Below, piece after piece: positions 11,427-22,612 of a stretch of DNA of 32,447 bases; position 1 is the stretch's first letter; each line of letters begins with the position of its first letter. Below the pieces are notes generated by a model. The model did not search any database, was not told where the DNA came from, and saw only the letters and a program-made list of their open reading frames with translations. Both the position numbers and the translations under genes were made by a program. This stretch comes from Antrodiella citrinella (taxonomy: Eukaryota > Basidiomycota > Agaricomycetes > Polyporales > Steccherinaceae): positions 1 to 32,447 of the forward strand of contig SGPM01000307.1 of NCBI GenBank assembly GCA_004802725.1, in the 5' to 3' direction.

Positions 11427-12588
11427 AGGTGATAGTTTCATGATGCTCTCTCACCGGGTGAAGATGGTGGCCCTATGTATAGAAATGGACGCTCTCACAG
11501 GTTGTATTTGTAGAGGTGAGCGGGGTGTGGTTGCATTGGAGTATGTGTACACGAGCTCGGGATGTGGTATCTTTATAGACTACTTTCGTATATGTATGTA
11601 CGTATCGTACTTGTATTCATAATCGGGGGAACGCAGAAGCATCGGAACTCGGTGAGGATGCCGACGCGCCAAGGACGGTCGACTTCTTTAACTATCATCA
11701 TCATGTGTTCGTCCTTCATGCATTATGTTCTTGTCCTTATCTGAACTCTCTTGCTGCAAGTATCTGTCGGGTTTTGGTGACCGCAAGGCTGGCGTACGTG
11801 CAGGGTCGGGTTATCTATGCGGTGGGCGGGTCTAAGACATGAAATCTCCGTTAAGGCGGCTGGCGTCTCCGGCAAATTGACCACGAGGTTTCTACATCCG
11901 CGCCCGCCCACATGCACAAGTAACCGAAGGCACGCGATTGTAAGTATCGCAGTCGAGACTCGACATGTCCGTCCCGCTATTCAAACGGCATCCACATCCA
12001 CAAGATCCCTAAGGCCTGGCGAGACAGCAGAACGGTCACGGAGCAGCGCTTGGTTCGATGGCGAGGGAAAAACTGTCAAGCATGCACATGGGTCTCTTCA
12101 ACGCTCATTTGTGGAAACGAGGTTAAACACAACGTTCGTGATGGGACTGCCATACGGCTGAGCCATCTTGCACGCGCGTACGAAGACAGAGAGGGTGAGT
12201 GTTTTGATTGTTATATGTATACTCACGTACTTCGAGACGGAGGAAGCCTGAATGCACGAGGATGAGTCAGACAGCTCAGAGGGAGTGGGATGATGCAGAC
12301 GTATTTAGCGGCTTGGAGGGACCGTGGACGCCATATGGCTGCACACTGCAGCACAGGGCTCCTCTCCGGGCATTCGGGTGCTGGTAAATCCGTCCTGCAA
12401 TCTTTCCTTGAATCGAGCCATATGCATCTGACTGCGCGGCACACGTCTCATTAGGATTTCAGATCTCAGACCTGAGCCTGCGAGGCGGAGTCCTGGAGGG
12501 ATATGTATATCATGTCGGACACCAACTCAAATACTTTCTTTCTCCTCTCTTGCGTTCACCTCACCCCCTCAAGTACTTTCAGACGATC
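11427..12588. other. Intergenic region without a recognised gene
   Basis: This stretch separates the two tandem arrestin genes. It contains only short overlapping frames with no family motif or consistent codon bias. The final 100 bp are pyrimidine-rich and probably belong to the promoter/5' UTR of the second arrestin gene. Confidence 0.5.
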
Positions 12589-14428
12589 ATGTCCGTGTCC
12601 AGCTTACCAGGCTATGTCCGACACACGAGCCTCTCACGCATTCCTAGCTACTCCGCTGAGCCACAAGCGTATGAACAACGACTCGCATGGACAAGTCGAA
12701 ATCCTTCCGCCCGACCTACCGCAGAATTTGTGAAGCAGTCTAAGAACGGCAGCATCAGTCTGCGTCTGAAGGATCAGGAGCGGAACGCCGCGCTCCCTGT
12801 GTACGGTTGTGGCGCGATCGTAAGTGGTGCAGTCGATCTCACCAAGGTAGATACCGTGATTGCAGTCGAAGTCAAAGTGAGTCCGTCTTGTAATGGGTCT
12901 TCGTTTTGTGGTGCTGAATATACGGGTCGTAGATTGAGGGCAGTTTACATCTCAAGGAGATTGCAGAGGGTGGAACAACGTCGCATAAACTGTGCTTGTC
13001 GCGCCTGACGCTTTGGAGCAGAGATAGGCATTCGGAACCATGTCCGTCTTCACTTCCATTCAGTCTCTCCCTACCAGCCACTTTCTCAGACGGTAAGGAT
13101 GCATATGTATGTCCCCCCTCGTGTCTTCATGCGATCCTACTCACATGTGGTCATTTCAGTCCTTGCCGCCAACTCATGAAGTTCACTTGTCGGGTGTCCC
13201 CGGCTTTCGGGCGACGATCGATTATTCCGTCACTGCCAACGTTCACAAGACGAAATCAGCTAGTCTCTTGCCCATCAAGAACAAGTACGTCTACGAAGCT
13301 CCTCTCAATCACAAGCTGCACACGATTGACGCATTCACCACGCTGTTGCGTCCATGTGCACGCTGGTATTCTCGTGCAGCAATCTCGTCACGACACCTTT
13401 TATCTACTTCCCCCGATCACGACCCGCAGTCCCATTGCCCACTCCATTGACGACGGTGAGGCAGTCACCTGGTGTCGCTGAAACGCTCGACTGGAGATGT
13501 TTTGAAAGTACGATGACCGCGAAGTCGCGACATAACCAGAATATCACGTCAAAGGTATGCTAGGCCCGCCTGCCTTCAGGCTCGAACGCTCACGCGCCAC
13601 TGGCTTCTTGCCGTGCGTTCGCGTGACACTGAATCTTGCTTGCAGCTCTATATTCCGGCATCAAGGGTGTTCTGTTTGCAAGAACCCATCCCTTTCCACC
13701 TGTCGTTCATTTCTTCGGTGCAGTCGCTAACAACCTTCCTGCCATATGCTCCATCAACGACTTCACTGTCACCCAGGCGACCTACTCGAATACAGATGCT
13801 GCGGCAGTCTTCGGTTGATGTCCGGTGAGCGGGGAATCGCTACCATTTCTTTTGTACTATCGGCTGACGGGTGCTGACATAGGAATCCTCTCGTACTTGA
13901 CGGGACTAAGACTGATATATGGAGCGTGGTCTCTATCGGAGAAGGTACATTTAGACACTGTGTAAGTGATAGCCATTTAACTGCGCTCTTGTGACATATT
14001 TCGTCTTGAAGTGTCTGACAGACCGCTTCTTTGTGCCAGGGTGACGGACCAGATTTCATGTCGTTCGCAGGAGAGATACGCGTTAACGACGACGTCAAGC
14101 TCAGCGGGTTCAGAGCTGGAGGACTTTTTATCAAGGTCAGCTTTTCGATCTGGCCTGTTCCACGTTCTTTCAAGCATCTCTCTCACACGTCTTCGGCTCG
14201 GTGTCTGTTGTCGTCATAGGACTGCATCGTCCTCTCTGTGCACCCACCCGAGCCGCCAAGTGCCCATTCGCAGAACTGAGGATGGTAGTGCCTGTGCGTT
14301 TGACGACGGATTCGTGGAGTACAGACGGGAGTATGTTGCTCTCGGGGTCAGAGTATTCAATACCGTCGTCGCCGTCGCCTGAAGAAGGTCAAGTAGGTCA
14401 TCAGATATTTCAAGATGGAGAGTACTAG
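12589..14428 (+). CDS. Second arrestin-fold protein, C-terminal frameshift in this sequence
   Basis: Exons 12589-12876, 12933-13106, 13160-13284, 13380-13554, 13646-13824, 13883-13961, 14040-14135 and 14220 onward. It parallels the upstream arrestin: VIAVEVKIEGSLHLKEIAEG, LPFSLSLPATFSDGKDAY, SLPPTHEVHLSGVPGFRA, TTPFIYFPRSRP, KLYIPASRVFCLQEPIPFHL, then DCIVLSVHPPEPP. Read strictly, the last exon stops at 14279 (391 aa). The next frame instead continues CPFAELRMVVPVRLTTD, which aligns with MPFSEAIPIRLTTE of the paralogue, and runs to 14428. A single missing base near 14256 (A-run in CCGCCAAGTG) explains the break; error or true truncation cannot be told apart here. The role would be an arrestin-type adaptor, with no PPxY seen. 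Confidence 0.75.
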
Positions 14429-16145
14429 TGTCGTAGTGAAACCAGCGTGCCGTGCAACAGACTAGTATGTGGGTAGTATACTGTGTCCTAATGTTGGAGC
14501 GTGCCAGCGGGCAAATGTATCGTCTACAAGCGCAGTACGGCTACGCCGCCGCCACCGCCGCCATATTCTCTGTTCGCGTTCTCTGTCAGGCTGCTTCGAG
14601 TGTTCTTGTTGGACATTGAATCTATATCTATCTATCCGCGTATACTGCTGTAGAACATCGAACCTATGTTCGAGACTTTGTTTGTGTTGCGCTTGCTTGT
14701 ATCAAGAGTCACGCGCAACACTGAGTCATGCAGAATACACAACACGCAAATTGAACATAATCATATGCTAGGACAACCCAGAAGGTTGCTGATGTACCAC
14801 AGAGCATGGGGAAGGTGTGCGCGAGCGCGGTGTTCTTCCGTGCGGGTTTGTCCGTTTCGCAATTCCCAGCTATGGTCCGAACATCTGCATAGGGGATGGG
14901 TACAGAGAGATACTACACATAGGGTGAGTAGGCAAAAAGTCAGCGATGTACGTACATCCTGAATGACATGGTGTCACGTATACATCACTGCGTCGAGTCC
15001 AACATATTGAGAGGAGAGCTCTCTGCATCGAGGAAGCAGAACTATCAGCGAGCTATATTCATCTGCTCAGATCCTGCTGGAAGCTCTATCAGGGTATCCC
15101 GTCACTAGCGAGGGGTTTTGAGGCTCTGGATAACGTAGTGTCGGGTCCACGGCGAACACAGAGCAGCGCCGCAGCAGTACACACAAATCTGCGAATGTGT
15201 CTGGGCAATGGCACGCCGGCGGTGATGGGGTACAGCTCGATGACGTTGTCATAGGTAAGAAGTCACTGCGCTCTGCTGTCTGAACTTTGGCATTAGCCAC
15301 GGAGGAAGGTCTCCGCTGCGCCTGATGTAGAACACCTGTAACAACAGCGAGTGAGCCTGACTTGACATGTACAGATAAATACCAGAAGCTGAGCACCTAA
15401 CTTAGTTGGGCTGCCGCGTCCGTGGGCCTATGATCATCCTTCTATCTCTCTCCGATCTCTCTATATCCGTCCGCAATCACATCTTGAGCCGGCGCACAGA
15501 CTTGAGTTGTCCTTGTAAGTCTGTGAGAAGGAAAAGAGCCAAAGTCAGCTCTGAAAGAAAAGGAGTCACGTACCCGAACAGCTCGCGATTATCCTTGGGA
15601 GGCACGTTCTTCACGCTCATCGTCGTCGTGGTGCTCTTCGTCTTGCCGTCATCTTGTTCCCCCTCCGCCCCGCGTCCAGCGATCGACAGCAGGTGTCGCA
15701 GGTCTAGGTTGCATGAGTTGGCATCCGCACACGATAATCATAACGCGAGCTGAGGATGTCGAATCTAGGTATTAGACTTACGATTATTGAGTTAGGGCCG
15801 CGAGGAATCCCCCGAGTCCGAACCGACTCAGAAGACGTGCAAGGAGAGGGCATTCACATATCATGTTCCTCACACAACACACATCGATTCGACGGTGTGA
15901 GAGTCAAGCTTCAAGGAGGTAGAGTGCGTGATTCAGAATGGTAGCACGAAATGGTACAATGGTCACGGAAAAGGTCACTGGTCAGTGGGGCCGCTTCGCC
16001 TACGGAGCGTCTATCTTAAATCACCAGCATTTGCCGATTAAGTACTGCTTGCGGAACGCCCGATTAGGCGAGCCAGCGGAGTCTGAGTCTGGCTTCGAAA
16101 CTCACCCTGCGTAATTTGCGGCGCGGACTTTGCTTTCGTTACACT
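14429..16145. other. Long gap with a coding-like minus-strand segment of unknown identity
   Basis: No gene could be completed. On the minus strand about 15700-15556 has one frame open through its length (DLRHLLSIAGRGAEG, MSVKNVPPKDNRELF), followed after a possible intron (donor GTACGTGA near 15555, acceptor CTCACAG) by about 15520-15478 (LQGQLKSVRRLKM, coil-like). The phases do not match unless one base in a GGG run is dropped. Further minus-strand open pieces lie at 15340-15070. This could be a small unrecognised or decayed gene. 14429-15060 shows nothing. Confidence 0.3.
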
Positions 16146-17742
16146 ATGGCCACCGCTCCTATCGTAGACATTGGATTCCACAGTTGACCCCAATAGCAAT
16201 GTCGGTATGTCTGAGGTGCACCTGCCAACCGGAGGTGTATTTCATTGCGACGAAGAGAATTTCATGACTGGGCCAGTGCATGGGGCGCCAGGTTATATAC
16301 CTTTGATAGTAGGGAACCTCCTCAATGACGCCCAATTCCTGGTTGTGCGTAAACTCGGATACGATGAACGTTCAAGCACTTGGCTTGCGAGGGATCTGCA
16401 GTACGTGTATGTCGTAATATCCTCTTTTGTGAAATACTTCTGAGATTCGGTTCGACAGGAGAGAAACTGAGCCTTACGTCGCTATAAAACTTCTTACAAC
16501 TGCAACTAGTTTGCGCACGGATGGTCCGCAGACCGAAGTACACCAGAAAATGCGTCAACTTGGATATTAAATTGCCAGGCTCAAGCTTGCACATCCGAAC
16601 GCCGCGCTCTGTGGCCTAGTTGAGGATATTTTTTGTGTTGCAAGTCCGGTTGGCGGCCACATCTGCTTTGTTACGCAGCCCTTTTCTATCTCGCTCGTAG
16701 AACTGCACCGAGGTGATCCTACTTGCCTGTACTTTTCCACCATCAAGGATATAATCAAAGAATTTACTCCTCGCGTTGGACTGCGTGCATAACTTACTGG
16801 GTTATGTTCATACGGGTATGTACATTGTTAGTATGCTTGTTCAAAATTTCTGACACTCCGTGACTGCATACCCTGCAGATGTCAGAGCAGATAATTTTTT
16901 TCCTGTCGTTAGAGCACAAACAGGAAGAAATTGCGCAGAACATTCAAGATCATCCCTCTGAGATGTATCCGCACCGGCACGAGTCAGCTCTAGGCCTTAA
17001 TCCAATCATCACGACCAAATCTCAGCCTTTGCCGAAATTTGGCTCGGGACCGTCAAAGTTTCTTTTGTCTGACTTCGGTCGCAGCAGCGATGGTATATCT
17101 TAGCATACTCTCTAACAGTTTTTCTCACACAACGTGACTTCTAGCCGTCTCTGTCGACAACATCGAACTCAGTCGAAAAGACATGCCCGTACAGATCCGT
17201 GCTCCTGACATCATCCTGGACTATGATAGATGGTTTACACCAGTTGATATCTGGGCCGTAGGTTGTTTGGTGCGCTCTGACTCACTTGGTTCGTGTACTC
17301 AGGCTCTGACGTACCTACAGCTTCTTTAATTACTCACCGGCGAAACAACCTTTAATATTGACCCTACGTCTGACTTATCATCCACTGAGGTCCAACTAGT
17401 GCGCATCGTGGAACTGCTCGGCCCATACCCAGCGAGGTTCCTAGCACACTGTTACAAAAGTTACAAGTACTTCGACGACAGCGGTAAGCGATATAAGCCT
17501 TCTTGAACACGCGGTTGCTAGATGTTGGTGTGGCGCCAGGCTCCTTCCTCCGCAATGACCCCGCACTGCCCAAAACACACACTCTCGAGGCGCGACTCAA
17601 GCTCTGCGACAAGATACCCGCTTTCGAACTCGACGACACGATCACCTTCATCCGTCGCTGTCTCACGATTAATCCCAAGGATCGGGCGATTGTGTCCGAG
17701 TTGCTCCAGGATGATTGGCTTTCAACTGGTATTGATATCTAG
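16146..17742 (+). pseudogene. Broken SRPK-like (CMGC) serine/threonine protein kinase
   Basis: Homology to the fungal SRPK-like kinase family runs end to end over about seven exons: VVRKLGYDERSSTWLARD (glycine loop, second glycine missing), VAIKLL (catalytic lysine), AHPNAALCGLVEDIF, HICFVTQPFSISLVEL, LDCVHNLLGYVHTDVRADN (catalytic aspartate), LLSDFGRS, VQIRAPDIIL, VDIWAVGCL and a C-lobe ending WLSTGIDI. The frame is broken repeatedly: a shift between the first ATG (16146) and 16171, an in-frame TAA at 16568, a shift near 16774, a T7 run at 16895-16901 where T6 would keep the frame, and a TAA at 17327. Introns still have good GT-AG sites, so the gene decayed recently or is badly sequenced. 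As it stands no full kinase can be made. Confidence 0.78.
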
Positions 17743-18009
17743 TGAACACAGTGTGTTTCCCCGGTGTATCACGCTTGTATAATCGAATGCCAATGTAATA
17801 ATGGCAAAGTACTTTACAGTGCAAGCTACCTGCCTATCCATGTTTGACGCGGTATCCGTATCGCTCTGGAGACTAAGACTTCACTTCATCGAATTCTTCC
17901 GAGACGATATTCTTTTGAGTGATAGTCCTGCACGACCGCGTACGTTGAACAGGCGCCAAAATTATGTAGCCATCGTCACTGCGGCCCGGGGTAATTGTAT
18001 TTCTTCGTC

Positions 18010-19848
18010 ATGTCTTCCTCCTCTCCCCAATCACAGTCTCTCCTTTCCAAGTCGTTGGCATCGGCTTCGTCTCTTGTCCTGTTACAACTGTTTTCGCGGT
18101 TGTTTACATTTGCGCTCAATCAAACCCTCGTCCGGCTGGTTTCACCGCAAGTCTTTGGCACAGCTGCCATCCAATTCGAACTTCTACTGTCTACCATCCT
18201 CTTTCTTTCGCGCGAAGGTGTCCGTAATGCGCTCTTGCGTGCTCAACCAACATCCCACAGTGGAAATAAAAGCCACAGCGAAGAGGAGAAGACGGCAAAT
18301 GCGAATGCGGATGCCACGCTGATAGCCAACATCTCTCTGCTCCCGGTGCTCCTGGGGATACCAACCACCCTTTTGACCACCCTGCTCTACATAGGCAGTT
18401 CCTCCTCCCAGACCTCCTCCCAATCGCATTTCCGCCTCAGCGTCATCTTATACGCGTTCTCAGCATTCCTCGAGCTCCTCTCCGAACCTCTCTACATCCG
18501 CGCCCAGAATGAGCTGCGATTCGACGTGCGGGTCAAGGCGGAGGGGAAAGCCGTGGTGGCTAAGACCGCGACCACGTTTCTGGTGTTGGCTGCGACCCGT
18601 GGTGGAGAGGAATGGGCTCTTGTCGCGTTTGCGAGCGGGCAAGTGGTCTATGCCGCAGTCTTGTTTGGTGAATTCGGGCGGGTGTATTATGGCAATGGGA
18701 TGAGCTGGTTGTTGCAGAAGGTCAAAGTGGACGTGCATGGCAAGTGTGTACTTTTGAACTTGCGTGTGAGGACTTAAGCTCAGGTTTACCCATGGCATTA
18801 GTACGCAAACCAAGTACTTCGATACTGCATTGTTACACTTGTCGGGTGCGATGACGGGTCAATCCGTTATCAAGCATTTCTTAACAGAGGGAGACAAGTT
18901 CCTTGTATCAAGGCTGAGTCCTTTAGCAGATCAAGGCGGATACGCCATTGCTTCAAATTACGGTAGTTTTATCGTCACTGTGCCCTCGCCCTTCCGACTT
19001 ACGTCTGTCTTATAGGTTCCCTCGTCGCTCGAATCCTGTTCCAGCCTATCGAAGAGACCTCCCGCGTCTTCTTCTCCAAGACGCTTACACCGGGGAGCGA
19101 TACGACGTCCATACCGCGTGAAGCTCTTGAAACAGCATCAAGCATCCTCCTTACCCTGCTTCTACTCTTCACGCACCTGTTCCTCCTTCTGCTCACTTTT
19201 GCACCTCCCTACCTCCCTTTTGCCATCTCAATTCTTCTCCCGTGGCGTTATCACGCCACATCAGCACCTTCCATTCTTCAAACCTACGTTTACTACATCC
19301 CCATGATGGCGTTCAACGGCGTGCTGGAAGCGTTCTTCGCGTCTACGGCAACCCCAACAGATCTTCGTGTCCAAAGTCGGTGGATGTTGCTCTTCTCTGT
19401 GGGCTTCGTGGGCGCCGCCGTCGGGTTCTCGCAGCATCTCGGTCTAGGTGATGCCGGTCTGGTGTGGGCGAACGTTGCCAACCTACTTGTGCGTGCGATC
19501 TACGCGTGGGTGTTTGTTCTCCGATTCTTCCAGAGCAGGGACGCGGGAAAGATGGTACAGTGGAAGAAGATAGTACCTCCTCCCGGTGTGATGGTTTGTT
19601 TTGCTTTGACGGGCGTTGTGACGAGATGGAGCTGGATAGGAAATGTGCGGAGCGGGGTGCCACTGACCATCCGAGGGCAGATGGGCCATGTGGTAGTGGG
19701 CGTGGTTTGCGTTGTCGGATGCTTGAGTGCTTGGTGAGTAATTGCTCTGTGACTCTTTGACTTTTGACCTGAACGACCTTGTTTTGTTAGTGTTGTCTTG
19801 GAACGTAGAACATTCCAACAATTGTTTGCTGCTCTCCGTAAACGATGA
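18010..19848 (+). CDS. RFT1: RFT1, lipid-linked oligosaccharide / ER glycosylation membrane protein, 556 aa
   Basis: Four exons (18010-18743, 18802-18962, 19016-19733, 19791-19848) give an intact frame of 557 codons. RFT1 is a polytopic ER membrane protein needed for N-glycosylation, long linked to bringing Man5GlcNAc2-PP-dolichol to the lumenal side, although direct flippase activity is disputed. Family signatures include SRLFTFALNQTLVRLVSP, FLSREGVRNALLRAQ, LYAFSAFLELLSEPLYI, LHLSGAMTGQSVIKHFLTEG, SRLSPLADQGGYAIASNYG, ILFQPIEETSRVFFSK and MAFNGVLEAFFAST. Multiple hydrophobic segments span the protein and a basic tail ends it. Length fits fungal orthologues. It lies in tandem with the RING-protein gene. 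Confidence 0.96.
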
Positions 19849-20313
19849 GTCTACACATGCGCATGAAGTTAGATTCTCTTCCTGCCACTATAGTTAATAT
19901 GCAACGCAACCATATAAAACTGGCCAGCAATGGGATACACTCAGCAAGTGATGAAATTGATTGATTCATGAGCGATTTCAGGGACTTAGACTCTCTATAC
20001 GACAGTCCGAGAGTTCACTCGACGCATTGCTGGCAACATTCTGCTTGCCAGTTTATATCGTATTGTGTGATGATCTATACCCTCGGCTTGAACTTGGAAC
20101 CTCATGTCGGAGAGAGCGTCGGGGGACGCAAATGTCTCGGACGACGGTAGGGCCGCTTTCGCCACCACGTGTCCTAATTTGGGTGGATCCGGAGCATGCC
20201 GGTCTAGTGCGAGTCGCTGATGACCTCGACTTGGTCGACTCTCTGCACGGTCCCGACGGCGACATCGAGGGCAGGTCCAGTTCAACGGCGACGACAAGGT
20301 CCAGATACTCAGC
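19849..20313. other. Gap with plus-strand coding-like frame just before the RING gene
   Basis: Before the RING-gene ATG, the plus frame from about 20130 reads RVLIWVDPEHAGLVRVADDL and DLVDSLHGPDGDIEG with many codons ending in C or G. Dropping to the next frame near 20274 it continues QVQFNGDDKVQILS straight into the RING-gene ATG. This could be an extra N-terminal exon broken by a one-base deletion, or chance. No family is recognised. The left half of the gap shows nothing. Confidence 0.3.
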
Positions 20314-21920
20314 ATGGATATCTTAACAGTCACCACAAGGCTTCGGAATCTCTTTTATCAACCCATCTCAACGCGGACCACAATCCTCATTTTCCGCTTT
20401 ATGGTGCCTGCTCTTCTACTCGTCGTGTATCTCCTCGCCGTGCCCCTAGCACACGCACACACTGCTGCTTGGTTGCGGCGTGTCACACTTCTGCGTCCAC
20501 CGGGGACGGGCGTAGGCGGAGGGGAGGAAACAGCAAGCTGGCTGTGGGGCTGGGCATGGGCTTCAGACGGTACCGTCTCCGTCGTCGACCGCTATCCTGC
20601 TATCACCTACCCAGCGAGACCTGCATCTTTCGGAATGTACTTGTCGGACCCCATGCTTGGCCATGTTATACCACTCTCTGCCTTCACGGCGCCTTGTGCA
20701 GCGAATGCGACTTCAAGAAGATTCGACGCAGATCCTATATTGGGATGCCCGGATCTCTGTATCAGTGGCGAACACAAACCGGATAACGCGGAGAAGTGGA
20801 TTGCTCTGGTACAAAGAGGCGGCTGTCCCTTCGTGGAGAAGGCCAGACAGGCGCAGCAATTGGGAGCGACAGCCATTGTTGTGGGCGGAGATAAAGCAAA
20901 TCCTGACGCTCTGCTGAACATGTATAGTGAGGGTGAGTGATATTTCCGTACCTCCTAACCAATTAATCTGTGATGTGGCATGCTCATGCATTGACCTTTG
21001 TTCGTTTGTAGGAGATGCTTCGGACGTGGATATCGCTGCTACATACATCAAGTACTGGGATTATATTTCCCTTTCAAATATGATCGCTGCTTCCAACACC
21101 TCCCACAACGGCATACGCACACTTTCTTTACTGCTTACCACGGAGTATTCTGCTTGGGAATGGTACTCGTAAGTCATCACGTATCATTCGTCACTATAGG
21201 TTTATTGAAAGGATTTGCGCCGTAGTCCGATTCTCACATTTATCATTATTCTCCTGCTACCGACACTTCTTACCTTCATCACGCTGTTGATTCACCGGGT
21301 CCGTGCCGCACGAGCCGCTGAGCGGGATCGTGCACCAGAAGAAGTCGTGCATCGCCTTCCATGGCGCGTATACACAGGGACGGGATGGGAGAAACATGCT
21401 TCCATCGCACCACCTGACACCGCCGAGCCTGAAGACGTCGATCTCAACCGCGACCTGGAGCGAGGTGAGACGTCTGCGGTGGATGTGCAGGCGATCGTAG
21501 CTGATGAAGACGAAGAAGAACCCGAGTGGGTGGACAAGCAGGATGAATGTGCGATTTGCTTGGAGGTGTTCGTCAAGGGGGATCGTGTACGAGAGCTGCC
21601 TTGCGGACACATATTCCACATGGATGAAGTAGACGAGTGGTTGATACAGAGGAAGAAGCTTGTAAGTCTTTTTTCCAATATTTCCCGAGCCAGCAGCTGA
21701 CCCCTTTGTCACATCTAAGTGTCCTGTCTGCAAGGCGGATGTCACTCAGCCGCGAGCTCACGCTCATTTACCGCAAGACGAGTCACCCGCGCAGGAGGAT
21801 CCATCTGAGCAAGACGCATCTACATCCTCAATTACATCCCTGCCTCCTTCACCGCTTCAGGCTCCCGCAATTCCATCACCAACTGAACGGACCCCTCTCC
21901 TTCCTCAACCTGCATCATGA
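20314..21920 (+). CDS. PA-TM-RING-type membrane E3 ubiquitin ligase, 470 aa
   Basis: Exons 20314-20932, 21012-21168, 21226-21661 and 21720-21920 give 471 codons. Order of parts: an N-terminal hydrophobic signal/anchor (about residues 25-50), a protease-associated (PA) domain with [20 protein letters not shown] and [14 protein letters not shown], a membrane segment (about 260-282), an acidic linker, and a RING domain at 367-408 ([26 protein letters not shown]), then a Pro/Ser-rich tail. This layout is that of PA-TM-RING ligases (RNF13/TUL1-like surroundings), which work on endosome/vacuole/Golgi membranes. The canonical sixth zinc ligand (C of HxxC) is replaced by E393 in HMDEVDEWL, while the other seven positions are present. 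See the preceding gap for a possible longer N-terminus. Confidence 0.88.
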
Positions 21921-22612
21921 CAAGTTCCAGGTTACCCGCTTTCTCCAGCATATATCCCGTGTTGTCGGATCAACGTAAAGTAATTTCTTATAGTGTGTGC
22001 TTTTACTTTGTTTGCTTCCATTTGGGATTGCCATGATTACGATGACCTTCAGATGACCATACCAGCTATCCTATGTACTGTTACACGCCATGAATACCAC
22101 ACCCTTCCTGCATTGCTCAAAAATAAAGCGTCGATTACGGGAAGAAAGAGTGATTATTGCGGTCCGAGGCAGTCCGAGGCGACCTGAGGGCGACGTTGTG
22201 ATCGACGATCGCTTACACAGCCAATGTGGGCATTGCCCATTTGTTCCTCTTCAGCACAGTCTCAGCTCGCCCATGTCGCTAGTCGGACCAGTCAAGTTTC
22301 ACTAAAATTGGGACTACGGCAATTCAAACAATGCAGCGCGCATCTAAATAGCGCGTTTTCGACATCTACAGTGAGCTCTTTCCGCTCATTGCTATCATGC
22401 ACTCCGGGAGTGCCTTTCTCAGGCCTGTCGTTCGAGTTCCTAGTTGGACAGGGCGCGCTGCATTTTGCACGGAAGCTATGTATGTTAGGTGCGTATGCGA
22501 TCGAAACTGAAGCTTCAACATCTATGATTATAGCGAGTATTCGTGATATATAGCTAACCCATATTGCGAGCACAATCGCAATGAGTCTTGTCATCTCGCT
22601 CATCGATATAAC
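21921..22612. other. Intergenic region without a recognised gene
   Basis: This stretch lies between the RING gene and the glycosyltransferase gene. It contains only short frames without motifs. It should hold the RING-gene terminator and the glycosyltransferase promoter. Confidence 0.5.
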
